A DNA stretch of 64,000 nt from assembly GCF_900187425.1 (NCBI RefSeq), contig NZ_FYDJ01000007.1, forward strand, positions 62,001 through 126,000, given 5' to 3'. This document shows positions 19,163-27,504 of the stretch, piece after piece. The notes below the pieces were generated by a model that ran no database searches, was not told the origin of the DNA, and was given only the letters and a program-made list of their open reading frames with translations. Every line of letters starts with the position of its first letter. The stretch's first letter is position 1. This DNA is from Pseudomonas sp. Irchel s3h14 (lineage in GTDB: Bacteria; Pseudomonadota; Gammaproteobacteria; Pseudomonadales; Pseudomonadaceae). A program made the position numbers and the translations under genes.

Positions 19163-21066
19163 GCGGCCCCTACCTTTCGATCGCGCGATTGTCTCGACGG
19201 CTCACTACCGGCGCCACGGAAGCGCTAACTTTCCAGCCAGGCGTCAATCTACTTATTGGCCAGCCCAACACGGGCAAAACAAAGTGGCTGCAGATGCTTG
19301 ACCATCTGTTGGGCGATCCATCTTCCTTTGAGTCCACGTTCGATGAACAGCTCTACGAGAAATATGATGCAATCAGCGCCGAGCTTGTAATAGGCGAACA
19401 CACGCTGAATGTTGAGAGGCGCTGGAAAGAGCCCGGTAGCAAAAGCAAAGTATTCGTTGATGGCGAGCCGCTGTCACCTCGCGATTTTCAGCATGTGTTG
19501 CTCGATAAATTGGGCATTCCGTTGTTGCACTTCCCGAAGGGCAATCCCTTCTCGGGCCAAACGTGGCCTGAGCTCAGCTTCCGCATGCTATTGCGCCACA
19601 TGTATCGTCAGCAGCGATTCTGGGGTGGGATCGCGGATCAGCAGATCGACGCGGAGCAGCATGCCTGCATGCTGCAGTTTCTCGGGCTCGCCGAGCATAT
19701 CTATACCGACGAGTATGGAAAATTGGTAGAGATGAAGCTCACTGCGGAGCGACTCAAAGCGCGTCGTGAGCAGTATGGCGCCACGCTTAGTGAGCTCGCC
19801 GGTGATCTTTTGACAGCTGAAGGCCTCAATCTCACAGTAAATTCAGAAATGGTCCGACTGGCAGAAGAGCGCATCATTGGGAAACTCGACGACCTGCACG
19901 TCCAGCGCGACAGGACGCTCACGGAAGGGAGGGATAAAGTTGTTGCGACCGAGTCGCGTGCTCGCATCGACGTATTGAGCGAAAAAAGGGCCACTCTCAT
20001 CATCGAACGGGAGGAGCTGTTTATCCAGGCCAAGGCGACGAATGAGCGCCTTGAGGAAATGCAGCGCTACCACGACGATCTAAAGAATGAGCTGGCTCGG
20101 CTGCATCGTGCAGAAGATGCAGGCGCAGTATTTGCCGACTTGAAAGTCACGCATTGCCCCGCATGTGATCAGCCCGTCGCCGCTCAAGCTGTCGCCGATA
20201 TTAGCTGCCATCTGTGCCATCAGCATCTGCCGAGCGACCCGATGGTTGAGGGCATGGGCGCTGCACGCCTGCAGTTCGAGAACGATCGGCTCACCGGTGA
20301 GTTGCACGAAGCGGAAAGCTTACTCGATATTTTGGAACGCGAGGCAATAAGACTTGCCCGTAGGCACGAGACACTCAATGAGCAACTCAAGGCTGCAGAG
20401 ACGGAGCTTGCGCCTGCAAGGCAAGCGGTTTCCGCCCTGGTCAACGAGGATCTACGCGCAATTGACATGTCCATGGGTGAGCTAAACGAGCGGCAGCGCC
20501 AAGTCCAGCGTCTCAAAGGGGCGCTCGAGTTGGGTGAGCAACTGACCGCGCAGATCCAAGAGATGGAAACTACCATTGAGCCGCTACAGGATCAGGTCGA
20601 TGCAAAGATGCGTACGACGGATTTTAGTCATGGCGAAGAAATGCTCGCGGCAGGTATGTCTACTTACTTGAACTCACTTAATGCCCTAAAACCCAAAGTC
20701 TGGCGTCACAGCGCACCAGACGTGAATCTTTCCCGGTCAAGCTTCAGCATCAAGGTTGGCGCCAGACGGTGGAACTCTGCCCTGGGCGGGACGGACACTT
20801 TGTACTTCCTGATGTCGTACCACTACGGTCTTCTCTCGCTAAGTGCCACGCCTGGGTACCACTACCCTGGCTTGACGATTATCGACCTCCCCGGAGACTT
20901 TTTGGGAGAGTCGGTCGAGGACAAAGAGAACTTTATCGTTCAACCTTTCATCGACCTCTTGCGCCAAGAAGCTTATTCGGGAGCACAAGTCATCATCACG
21001 GGTGCTTCCTTCCAAGGCCTAGAAGGCGTTCATAGCAACAAACTCACCAAGCCTTACGTCGGATGA
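19159..21066 (+). CDS. SMC-like ATPase (DUF3732 type) of ABC-3C system
   Basis: 635 residues. Walker A GQPNTGKT is at 34-41. Two long coiled-coil arms surround a zinc-hook-like CPACDQP...CHLCHQHL near residues 333-355, as in Rad50/SMC relatives. The ATP-signature region SALGGTDTLYF and Walker B LTIIDLPGDFLG lie in the C-terminal quarter. DUF3732-type ATPases are the third component of ABC-3C defence systems, expected to sense DNA or foreign elements. Its end converges on the relaxase gene with only 17 bp between stops, so the island was fitted tightly against the ICE core. Confidence 0.8.
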   Translation: MSGPYLSIARLSRRLTTGATEALTFQPGVNLLIGQPNTGKTKWLQMLDHLLGDPSSFESTFDEQLYEKYDAISAELVIGEHTLNVERRWKEPGSKSKVFVDGEPLSPRDFQHVLLDKLGIPLLHFPKGNPFSGQTWPELSFRMLLRHMYRQQRFWGGIADQQIDAEQHACMLQFLGLAEHIYTDEYGKLVEMKLTAERLKARREQYGATLSELAGDLLTAEGLNLTVNSEMVRLAEERIIGKLDDLHVQRDRTLTEGRDKVVATESRARIDVLSEKRATLIIEREELFIQAKATNERLEEMQRYHDDLKNELARLHRAEDAGAVFADLKVTHCPACDQPVAAQAVADISCHLCHQHLPSDPMVEGMGAARLQFENDRLTGELHEAESLLDILEREAIRLARRHETLNEQLKAAETELAPARQAVSALVNEDLRAIDMSMGELNERQRQVQRLKGALELGEQLTAQIQEMETTIEPLQDQVDAKMRTTDFSHGEEMLAAGMSTYLNSLNALKPKVWRHSAPDVNLSRSSFSIKVGARRWNSALGGTDTLYFLMSYHYGLLSLSATPGYHYPGLTIIDLPGDFLGESVEDKENFIVQPFIDLLRQEAYSGAQVIITGASFQGLEGVHSNKLTKPYVG

Positions 21067-21083
21067 CGCCCTCATACCATGTA

Positions 21084-22808
21084 TTAAGGTTCTGCGATTT
21101 TAAGAAAAGGATTGTCGGGTGGTATCAATTCAAAAAAAATCTTCGGGTCCTCAATCAAGTACCCCTTTAAGGTGGTTCTCTTCCTAGCGCCCTGCACTTG
21201 GCATGCCCAGATGTTTAGGCCGTTGCCTCGCTTCCTGTGGACCTTCATTTTTTCAAACTGCTTCTGGACCCAACGCCACTCTTCAATCTCTTGATCTATA
21301 CCTTTGGCGATGCCTGGAAACTCCCGAACGTAGCGCTGGAAGAGACCTGGCGTTACCAGAAACACAGTACCGCTCACTGTGTGGATTTTAGCCTTGCTGT
21401 CGTTGATTATCAGCTTGTGGCTCTGGATGCCTCCCTTGATCCAATTCAGGAAAACCTGACCTGGGTTGTCCGAAGGGGGGCTTGAGACTTCGAGAGCATT
21501 TTCTGACGGCGTATAACGCACCACGGGTTCTCCCATTTCGAACATATCCAGCAACGTTCCGAGGTAGTCGGCCTCCTCTTTGGCCATAGGATCTTCTAGC
21601 GATTGGTTTTGATGCGATCCTGTTCCGCCTACCTTGGACGCTGGTGGTGATACCGGAGCGTCAGTCAGGTGGTCATCGACTGCAGTGCTCACCGTTCCGC
21701 TGAAAGCCTCAGGCCGGTTTTCGTTCCCCCAGATCAACGTCGGTTGAAGGCGCAGAAAGGTGAAGGTCTGCTGCCAGTCTCCATGTGTCACTTGTGCAGT
21801 CCAGATAGCTTTGCCTTCCGACGTGGACTCAACCAATCCATGCGACTGCAGCTCATCGAACACCGCGATATTGGACGTGGGAATGCCCTCAATCGATTGC
21901 GACAGCAGATAGGCTCGCAGCTTGTCCGTGACCGTCTTGCTGACCAGCCACAGCGCGTCTTGAGTCAACCAACCCGCAGCACCCGGCTGGTTGAGTTTTA
22001 GTTCGTGTTGAATCAGATGACGCAGTCCGCTGATCAAGTGATGTTGCAGCGAGTGAATCGGTGCTTGTAGCGCTTTGCTTGGATTGCCGCCGATGTTCTG
22101 CGCAGTGGAGACGCGGTCGGCCTGAATCACCAATTCGCCCAGCACGCCGGCGCGCTCGTACTGGCCCGCCAGGACATACAGCAGGCTGGCCCAGAGTGAC
22201 GGAAATCCACTGAGCCAGTCCAAGATTGGACGGTCGAGAACTTGGGTGTAGAGCAAGCCTGCGGCGGCGCCGTGCAGGTGATAGTCGCGACCTTTGAGGT
22301 AGCGAAAGCGGTAGGGCTGATCCAGCGGGCCCTGCCAAGGATGCCAAAGACGGCCATCCTGGCGTTCGACCAGCAGGTCCACGGCGATCTTGCCTATATC
22401 ATGCAGCAGGGCACCATAAGCAATACCCGCCGACCAGGCATCGGTCTGGGCGGCTTGGTCTTCGGGCGCGGCGCCGGTGGGAAGTAGATACGACTGACGC
22501 AGTTTCAAACTGCAAGCGACCAGTTCCAGTCCATGGTCGAGCATGCCGCCAAGATAAGCATGGTGGTGCGTCTCGCTGGCCGGGAGTTGCTGGACCTGCT
22601 CGGCGTAGCGATGAATCGGATTTAAATAGAGCTGGATGAACTGCGCGTGGGAGAGGGCGGTGTACTGCCAGATGCGATCGAGCAACTGGCGGCGGTGCTC
22701 CGCGGCTAACAAACTGTGGGCCGACTCGATGGGCAGGTAACCTTCGGTGGCGCTCACGGTCGGTGGTGGAGGGGGCTTCTGCCTTTTGTGGCGAAACAGA
22801 CCGAGCAT
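21084..22808 (-). CDS. traI: MobH-family relaxase (TraI)
   Basis: 574 residues. The TraI_2/MobH domain shows HD-hydrolase-like metal motifs, HHHAYLGGMLDHGLEL (80-95) and LLHDIGKIAVDL (about 153-164). The C-terminal TraI_2_C-type part lies around 440-560 and ends in a basic segment. It nicks oriT and leads the transferred strand. This is the relaxase class of ICEclc, PAPI-1 and SXT. In this class traI sits at the edge of the core next to cargo, as here. The N-terminal ~25 residues are Pro-rich (KPPPPPTV). Confidence 0.9.
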   Translation of the reverse strand: MLGLFRHKRQKPPPPPTVSATEGYLPIESAHSLLAAEHRRQLLDRIWQYTALSHAQFIQLYLNPIHRYAEQVQQLPASETHHHAYLGGMLDHGLELVACSLKLRQSYLLPTGAAPEDQAAQTDAWSAGIAYGALLHDIGKIAVDLLVERQDGRLWHPWQGPLDQPYRFRYLKGRDYHLHGAAAGLLYTQVLDRPILDWLSGFPSLWASLLYVLAGQYERAGVLGELVIQADRVSTAQNIGGNPSKALQAPIHSLQHHLISGLRHLIQHELKLNQPGAAGWLTQDALWLVSKTVTDKLRAYLLSQSIEGIPTSNIAVFDELQSHGLVESTSEGKAIWTAQVTHGDWQQTFTFLRLQPTLIWGNENRPEAFSGTVSTAVDDHLTDAPVSPPASKVGGTGSHQNQSLEDPMAKEEADYLGTLLDMFEMGEPVVRYTPSENALEVSSPPSDNPGQVFLNWIKGGIQSHKLIINDSKAKIHTVSGTVFLVTPGLFQRYVREFPGIAKGIDQEIEEWRWVQKQFEKMKVHRKRGNGLNIWACQVQGARKRTTLKGYLIEDPKIFFELIPPDNPFLKIAEP

Positions 22809-23032
22809 CGTGACCTCCGGGAAGTGGCTGGGTCAGTGGCCTTTTAGCCTTTTCGGGTAGGGCTCTTACCCTTGAGTCCCCATTCCCTTCCAACCCTTAC
22901 CCGTCCTTTTGGCTCGTGTCCCTTTGTGCCGCAATCGGAATATGGATACTGCTCGACATCGTTTTGTTGGAGGGCTGGTACGAAAAAGACAAGAGTCGGT
23001 ACACTGCGGTGCGAATTTTCTCGGGGCTTGCC

Positions 23033-23230
23033 ATGAATCTGACTGACGCCACGCTGGTGCTGCTCCTTGCGGCACGTATCCATGGGACAGACGAAGCCGT
23101 CAGGGCCTCGGCGAAGAGCGTGGTCAAGAAGTTGCCGCGCAGTAAGCGCGATCTGATCTACAAGGTGATCGACAGCCGGAGACCACTCGAGCTGGTGGAT
23201 TTTCTGGCGCAGAACCTGGATGCGGAATGA
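23033..23230 (+). CDS. small conserved-looking ICE protein
   Basis: 65 residues from ATG 23033, with TCGGGG about 8 bp upstream. It is helical and basic in the middle (AKSVVKKLPRSKRDLIYKVI) and ends LVDFLAQNLDAE. It lies alone on the plus strand between traI and ardC. A longer frame back to 22916 would add a hydrophobic start that looks like read-through of non-coding DNA. The function is unknown. The protein-like composition supports a real gene only moderately. Confidence 0.5.
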   Translation: MNLTDATLVLLLAARIHGTDEAVRASAKSVVKKLPRSKRDLIYKVIDSRRPLELVDFLAQNLDAE

Positions 23231-23304
23231 CAGGCTGCTGGTGTGCGCGCCTCTCTTGTTCTTTGCGTCAGAGTCCCGCGGCATGGAGCCTTTCTGCTGA
23301 GCGT

Positions 23305-23335
23305 AAAAAAGGGCCCAACTCGTGTCAGGCCCTTT
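23305..23335 (-). terminator. intrinsic terminator after ardC
   Basis: On the minus strand AAAGGGCC pairs with GGCCCTTT across a 12-nt loop, followed by a run of six T. It lies about 28 bp after the ardC stop. Confidence 0.85.
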
Positions 23336-23362
23336 GAAGCGTTTGCAACGGTGAGGTATCGA

Positions 23363-24322
23363 TTAAGCTCCATCGTTCATGCAAGGCGAGTCATCCATGA
23401 CCGCTTGCTTCAGTTGCTGCTCCAAGTTGAGTACATACTCCGAGGCGCTTCGGGCGTGACCACTGGCACGAAAGATCGCGCGCTTGTCTGCCTTGAGCAG
23501 AGCGAGCCAGGAGTCGATGTAGCCCTCGTGCCGAAGCTCTCCCTGTATACCGGAGTAGGCACATAAAAACGCAGCGCCCATTTCGGCGATCAACTCCTCA
23601 AACGCGTAGCCTGGCGAGCCAAACGGACAGACTGACGTCACGCCTTCGCGCTGCAACCGAGTGCGATGCCCGGTCCAGTGCGTCAGCTCGTGCAGTGCGG
23701 TGGCGTAGTACCCACCTTCATCGTGAAATTGCGCTTTTGTCGGCAGTTGGATGAGATCCCTGATCGGATGGTAAAAGGCTTCATCTGCAGATCGATGAAC
23801 GATGTGTGCACCCGAACTTAACAGCAGGTTTTCCGCAGCGCTGTTGGGCTGGAAGGGATCACTCTGTTCCGTCTCGAGCAGGGTTTCATTGAGCATTTCG
23901 AGCCCCTCCGTTTGCTCTATGTTGAACAGAAAATGCGTCCTGAGAATACCGAAGTGAGCTACCTTGGGCTGACCGTTTTCATCGAGTACGGGTTGGCCTG
24001 ACTCCGTCTGTTCCTCGCGCTCCATCGGCTTGTAGAGCACTGCTAGGGCACTTTGCTCACCCTTACGGATGTGCCCACCGGCTTTTTTGGCTTGGTTGAA
24101 GGTCAGCCAACGATCTTGAGTGAACCCCTGCAACCTGGCCTCGGCCCAGAGCAACGGTAAATTGATCCCCGAATAGGGACGATGCGTGATTGCGTTGATG
24201 GCGTAGGGTTGATGACCGATGTAAGCGGAGCCACTTGAGGACCAGGGTTTGATCCAGGGGGCAACGCCTTGATCCAAAGCGGTAACGATCTTGTCAGTCA
24301 CGTCTTGGTAGATATCGCGCAT
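23363..24322 (-). CDS. ardC: ArdC-type antirestriction / zincin protein
   Basis: 319 residues. The N-terminal DUF1738-like ssDNA-binding domain starts DIYQDVTDKIVTALDQG and has WIKPW and the PYSGINLPLLW strand. The C-terminal zincin-like domain has HELTHWTGH (near residue 212) plus a downstream EELIAEMGAAF that supplies the third ligand. ArdC proteins protect incoming single-stranded conjugative DNA from host restriction. It is probably cotranscribed with the small gene upstream. Next to traI it fits an early-entry function. Confidence 0.88.
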   Translation of the reverse strand: MRDIYQDVTDKIVTALDQGVAPWIKPWSSSGSAYIGHQPYAINAITHRPYSGINLPLLWAEARLQGFTQDRWLTFNQAKKAGGHIRKGEQSALAVLYKPMEREEQTESGQPVLDENGQPKVAHFGILRTHFLFNIEQTEGLEMLNETLLETEQSDPFQPNSAAENLLLSSGAHIVHRSADEAFYHPIRDLIQLPTKAQFHDEGGYYATALHELTHWTGHRTRLQREGVTSVCPFGSPGYAFEELIAEMGAAFLCAYSGIQGELRHEGYIDSWLALLKADKRAIFRASGHARSASEYVLNLEQQLKQAVMDDSPCMNDGA

Positions 24323-24448
24323 GGCATTTTCCTCGAGAGAAAACGGAGGAACGCCTTGCCCGTCGGGGAGGGTTCCCCGATTGGGTGATGGGTGGGTTGA
24401 TGCAGGTCTTGCATGCTGTCCGAATGTGGATTTGAGAGCCGACTACGG

Positions 24449-24787
24449 TTATCTGCGTTTAGCGTTGGCCTCTTCGGCAAGCGCTATCAGCAAGGCGCCA
24501 GGCTGACCCGGTTCTTGGAGTAGGCTGAGACTCAATTGCAGCAACAGGTCGTGGTCTAAGTGATCTGTTGGTTGAATGTGTACTACCTCGAACATTACAT
24601 AGGGCTCGTGTGGAGAGGCCAGGTGAGTCTCGAAGGCTGCGCGCAATACGTGGCTCAGCCGATCGACTTGCAGCTTCTCAGGATGACCTGAGCACTCGAG
24701 CAGTACTGCGCGTTGCCAAGCACCAGGCGTGAACACAATGGGCAACCGAAGGGTGTTCAGTGCTTCCAGTGTCAGTGAGTCGGACAT
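24449..24787 (-). CDS. conserved ICE hypothetical protein
   Basis: 112 residues, acidic, no signal or membrane segment, no recognised motif. It is the first gene of the ardC transcript, 125 bp upstream of ardC, and follows the repeated structured element at 24.9 kb. Its function is unknown. Confidence 0.65.
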   Translation of the reverse strand: MSDSLTLEALNTLRLPIVFTPGAWQRAVLLECSGHPEKLQVDRLSHVLRAAFETHLASPHEPYVMFEVVHIQPTDHLDHDLLLQLSLSLLQEPGQPGALLIALAEEANAKRR

Positions 24788-24911
24788 GGTGTGCCTCCGT
24801 TGAAAGCGCGAAGAAACCTGTCCCGTGGGGGAAAGAATTTCCCCGCAGTGGGTTGAAGAAAAACAAGAAGGTTTGCCTGGCGAGCGGAGCTCGAAAGACG
24901 CTCAGAAGAGC

Positions 24912-25050
24912 AGTAGGCGTTCATCACCTTAGAAACGGTGACCGTGCGAGCTACCGAACGCTAATCGCACTTGGGGAGAACCATCACCAAAGTGACGTAG
25001 CCTTGAAGGCTCTGGCTACCTAGGCAGGGTGCTGTCGAAAACAGCGATCC
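24912..25050 (-). ncRNA. structured repeat element, copy 1 (RNA, oriT or ssDNA structure)
   Basis: This stretch aligns with 47611-47746 at roughly three in four bases. Stems seen in both copies are GTAGCC/GGCTAC around an 11-nt loop, TCAC/GTGA (CCAC/GTGG in the other copy), ACGGT/ACCGT with a 1-nt centre (GCGGT/ACCGC in the other) and GCTGT/ACAGC (GCTGTC/GACAGC in the other). Paired bases change together, so the fold is conserved. It is upstream of the ardC transcript on the minus strand. The strand given is the one in which it would act as a leader. A DNA role such as oriT is equally open. Confidence 0.55.
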
Positions 25051-25243
25051 GTACCTTGTATTTAGCGGAGCGATTTATACGGGTCAACCTCCGAAGAGAA
25101 GCTGTGTCCCGATGTTCGTCTTTTGTCTTCCAGTGAAGATTTTTTGGCTGGGCAAGCTGATAGACGGTCAAGCACGGACAGTTTTCAGTAGTAGGCTGTT
25201 ACTCCTGTCTCAATCATGAAAACGCTCAGAAGAGGGCGAGAAC

Positions 25244-25627
25244 ATGCCGACTCAGAGCCCTGTTCAGAATTCACGTGCCCACCGCTGGGCGTACGCCTGT
25301 GGCATGTCGGTAAAGCGTGGTTATCGCAAATTGAAAGCGTTTGAGTCCCACCTGGCTGAGCGTGCGGTGACGGCAGGTATGCCTGCGGGTAATTTACTCG
25401 TTCGCGGGAGCTTTCTGATCGCCAAGTTCATTATGGTGGGAGCGTTGCTTTTTGTAAGTTTTTGGCTGTTCCTGTCGTTGATGACTCTAATGGGTTTGTA
25501 TTGGGTAATCGTCCATCGCCCACCCAACGCCTCAAAGGACTTTTACGGGGCTCAGGCATTCGGCGATCCTTATGGCGAGTACGAACTCAATCGTGCACCG
25601 GGACAACCTGACCTGGACGAGCATTAG
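25244..25627 (+). CDS. DUF3742 family membrane protein
   Basis: 127 residues. A basic N-terminal region is followed by one strong hydrophobic hairpin (about 60-90), VGALLFVSFWLFLSLMTLMG, and an acidic soluble tail ending PDLDEH. DUF3742 proteins are found in Pseudomonas ICEs next to the traG-N gene, as here, in convergent orientation. The role in transfer is unknown. A ribosome-binding site GAGGGCGAG lies just upstream. Confidence 0.75.
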   Translation: MPTQSPVQNSRAHRWAYACGMSVKRGYRKLKAFESHLAERAVTAGMPAGNLLVRGSFLIAKFIMVGALLFVSFWLFLSLMTLMGLYWVIVHRPPNASKDFYGAQAFGDPYGEYELNRAPGQPDLDEH

Positions 25628-25637
25628 TGGGTTGTCG

Positions 25638-27182
25638 TTAGCTTTTTCTGATTGAAGTACCTGCGGAGATCAGAGCATCAGTACCTTTCGACCCCGCATT
25701 TTGTGCACTGAGTGTCCCTTTTCCTAGCATGCCTTCTGCTATGGAACCTACGCTATATCCGGCCCAACTCATTGCGGCTAGAAAGACCATTGGCAGCACG
25801 ATGAACATCGCCCCCATCACATACTCAATTACCTGCGCCGTGACCGTCCCATCCATAAACCCGGATGTGGGCAGCGATAACAACACTTGATTGGACGCCG
25901 AAACCTGGTTGTACAGCGTATCGAGCATGCTGGAGTCGACCCAGCGGGCGAGTTCCCACCAGAAACTCAGCATATGCAGCGTGAACAGCGCGAACGTCAC
26001 CGTCATGACGGTTTTCAGCTGGTAAGTACTGACCAACAGGATCAACGGCAAGCTGATGATGACGCCCATGATCAGGAAGGCCTGCACCATTGGCAGAGCG
26101 GCGCGTAGCGCATTCATCGCCGGGAAGTTGCTGAAGGAGCCGAGGGCCAACCCAGTGTTGGTGGCCAGGTTATTGAGCCCCTGATTGATCGAGCCGCCAC
26201 GAGCGCTAGAGCCATAGTCCTGGTACACCTGTCCGGGCGACATGGACATCGATTGCTGGCGCGGACTGACCAGTTCGCGCAGGGTGGCATCCTCGATCTC
26301 GTTGCTCGAGCGGCCAGTCAGCCAACCTTTCAGCTGAGTCAGCAGAGAGGGATCAACCTGCTGGATCAACCGCCCGCGCAAGCCGACACCGCTGTCGCTC
26401 CACCACTGCTTGCAGGTGGGGTAGCCCGCGCCATTTTCTAACCGAGGTAAGGAGACATCGCGGTTTTCATCATAGGGCCAGTTGACGCGCGGCGTGCGTG
26501 AACGATCCGTATCGTAGTAGCCGGGCGTATCGAGAAAATAGCTTGAGCCGATCCAGGACGCATCAAAACTTTGTGCCTTATTCAACTGCGGGCGGTTGGT
26601 GAACAGCCGAGAACGGGAATAGCCATAGCAGTCGCGGGTGAAGTCGGCGACTTCCTGCAGCAGTACCTGGCTGTCGATGCGCGAACTGTCGATCTCCATG
26701 CGCATCTGCCGGATATCCGGTGCGCAGGGGATGGTAGCCGTGGCCGCCGCGGTCACACCTTTGCTTAAAGCATGCACCAGAAACCACCAGATCGGTACGT
26801 TGGCGGAGCGTTCGCCGATAGTATTGAAGGTCGTCCCCCAGGCAGTTTCCGTCGGTTTGGCCACACTCACGCCGCAACGCTGACTCGCCGCATCATCGAA
26901 CGTCATTGACGAGAGGCTCAACGGAAAGACCGGCGCGCAGCCGAACAACACGACGATGTAGGCCAGCCACAATCGGTTCTCGATCCTCGGCACCGAGAGC
27001 AGTCCCTTGTTGCCTTCATCCGCGCCTTGCTGACGGGCCGACAACCATTCTTGCAAAACGATTGCGCCAAAGGGGGCGGCGAACAGTCCAGTGTCGGACA
27101 GGACGCTCCAGAGGCCGTTGTTGATGATCCAAGCCAGCAGGGAGAGGTAAAACTCCAGGTAGCTGTTGGTGCTCATGAGCAT
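25638..27182 (-). CDS. traG: TraG N-terminal-type conjugation membrane protein
   Basis: 514 residues from ATG 27182, preceded by GAGG at the right spacing; a longer frame to 27215 lacks such a site. It has hydrophobic segments near residues 10-40, 75-95 and 120-140, a long periplasmic middle and four further membrane segments near 365-480. This matches the TraG_N domain that stabilises mating pairs and acts in entry exclusion. The C-terminal murein-hydrolase extension of F TraG is absent. It is last in the minus-strand operon. Confidence 0.85.
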   Translation of the reverse strand: MLMSTNSYLEFYLSLLAWIINNGLWSVLSDTGLFAAPFGAIVLQEWLSARQQGADEGNKGLLSVPRIENRLWLAYIVVLFGCAPVFPLSLSSMTFDDAASQRCGVSVAKPTETAWGTTFNTIGERSANVPIWWFLVHALSKGVTAAATATIPCAPDIRQMRMEIDSSRIDSQVLLQEVADFTRDCYGYSRSRLFTNRPQLNKAQSFDASWIGSSYFLDTPGYYDTDRSRTPRVNWPYDENRDVSLPRLENGAGYPTCKQWWSDSGVGLRGRLIQQVDPSLLTQLKGWLTGRSSNEIEDATLRELVSPRQQSMSMSPGQVYQDYGSSARGGSINQGLNNLATNTGLALGSFSNFPAMNALRAALPMVQAFLIMGVIISLPLILLVSTYQLKTVMTVTFALFTLHMLSFWWELARWVDSSMLDTLYNQVSASNQVLLSLPTSGFMDGTVTAQVIEYVMGAMFIVLPMVFLAAMSWAGYSVGSIAEGMLGKGTLSAQNAGSKGTDALISAGTSIRKS

Positions 27183-27192
27183 GGTGGTGACC

Positions 27193-27501
27193 TCACAGTC
27201 GGGTGAGTTCGACACAGGTAAAGAGCACGAGCCCTAATGTCCCGATGCGCTGCACGCGCAGTCGCTCCTGTGGTCGATGTCGGTAGTGGCGAAACAGGTC
27301 CCACCAGAGCGCAAAGAGGGTGCTGTAGAGCAGGGCACGCCACCACCGCAGATAGGGCCGTACGGATTCGAATGCCTGCTGCCAGACCTCGAAACTACCC
27401 AGCGCAGTGCGGCCGATCCATGCGACCAGTGCGGCGGTCAGGACCATCACCGCGGCAATCCCCAGACTCGAAAGCAAAGTGAATAGCGGTGAGCGTTTCA
27501 T
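27193..27501 (-). CDS. small integral membrane ICE protein
   Basis: 102 residues with two hydrophobic segments (about 8-30 and 55-75) and basic loops (HYRHRPQERLRVQR). It lies 10 bp from traG and 3 bp from the TIGR03755 gene. The constant position in PFGI-1-class ICEs suggests a part of the mating apparatus; function unknown. Confidence 0.75.
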   Translation of the reverse strand: MKRSPLFTLLSSLGIAAVMVLTAALVAWIGRTALGSFEVWQQAFESVRPYLRWWRALLYSTLFALWWDLFRHYRHRPQERLRVQRIGTLGLVLFTCVELTRL

Positions 27502-27504
27502 GGC

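Noticed and set aside
24912..25050. CRISPR-like repeats
   Set aside because: Only two distant copies exist, with no spacer array or cas gene.
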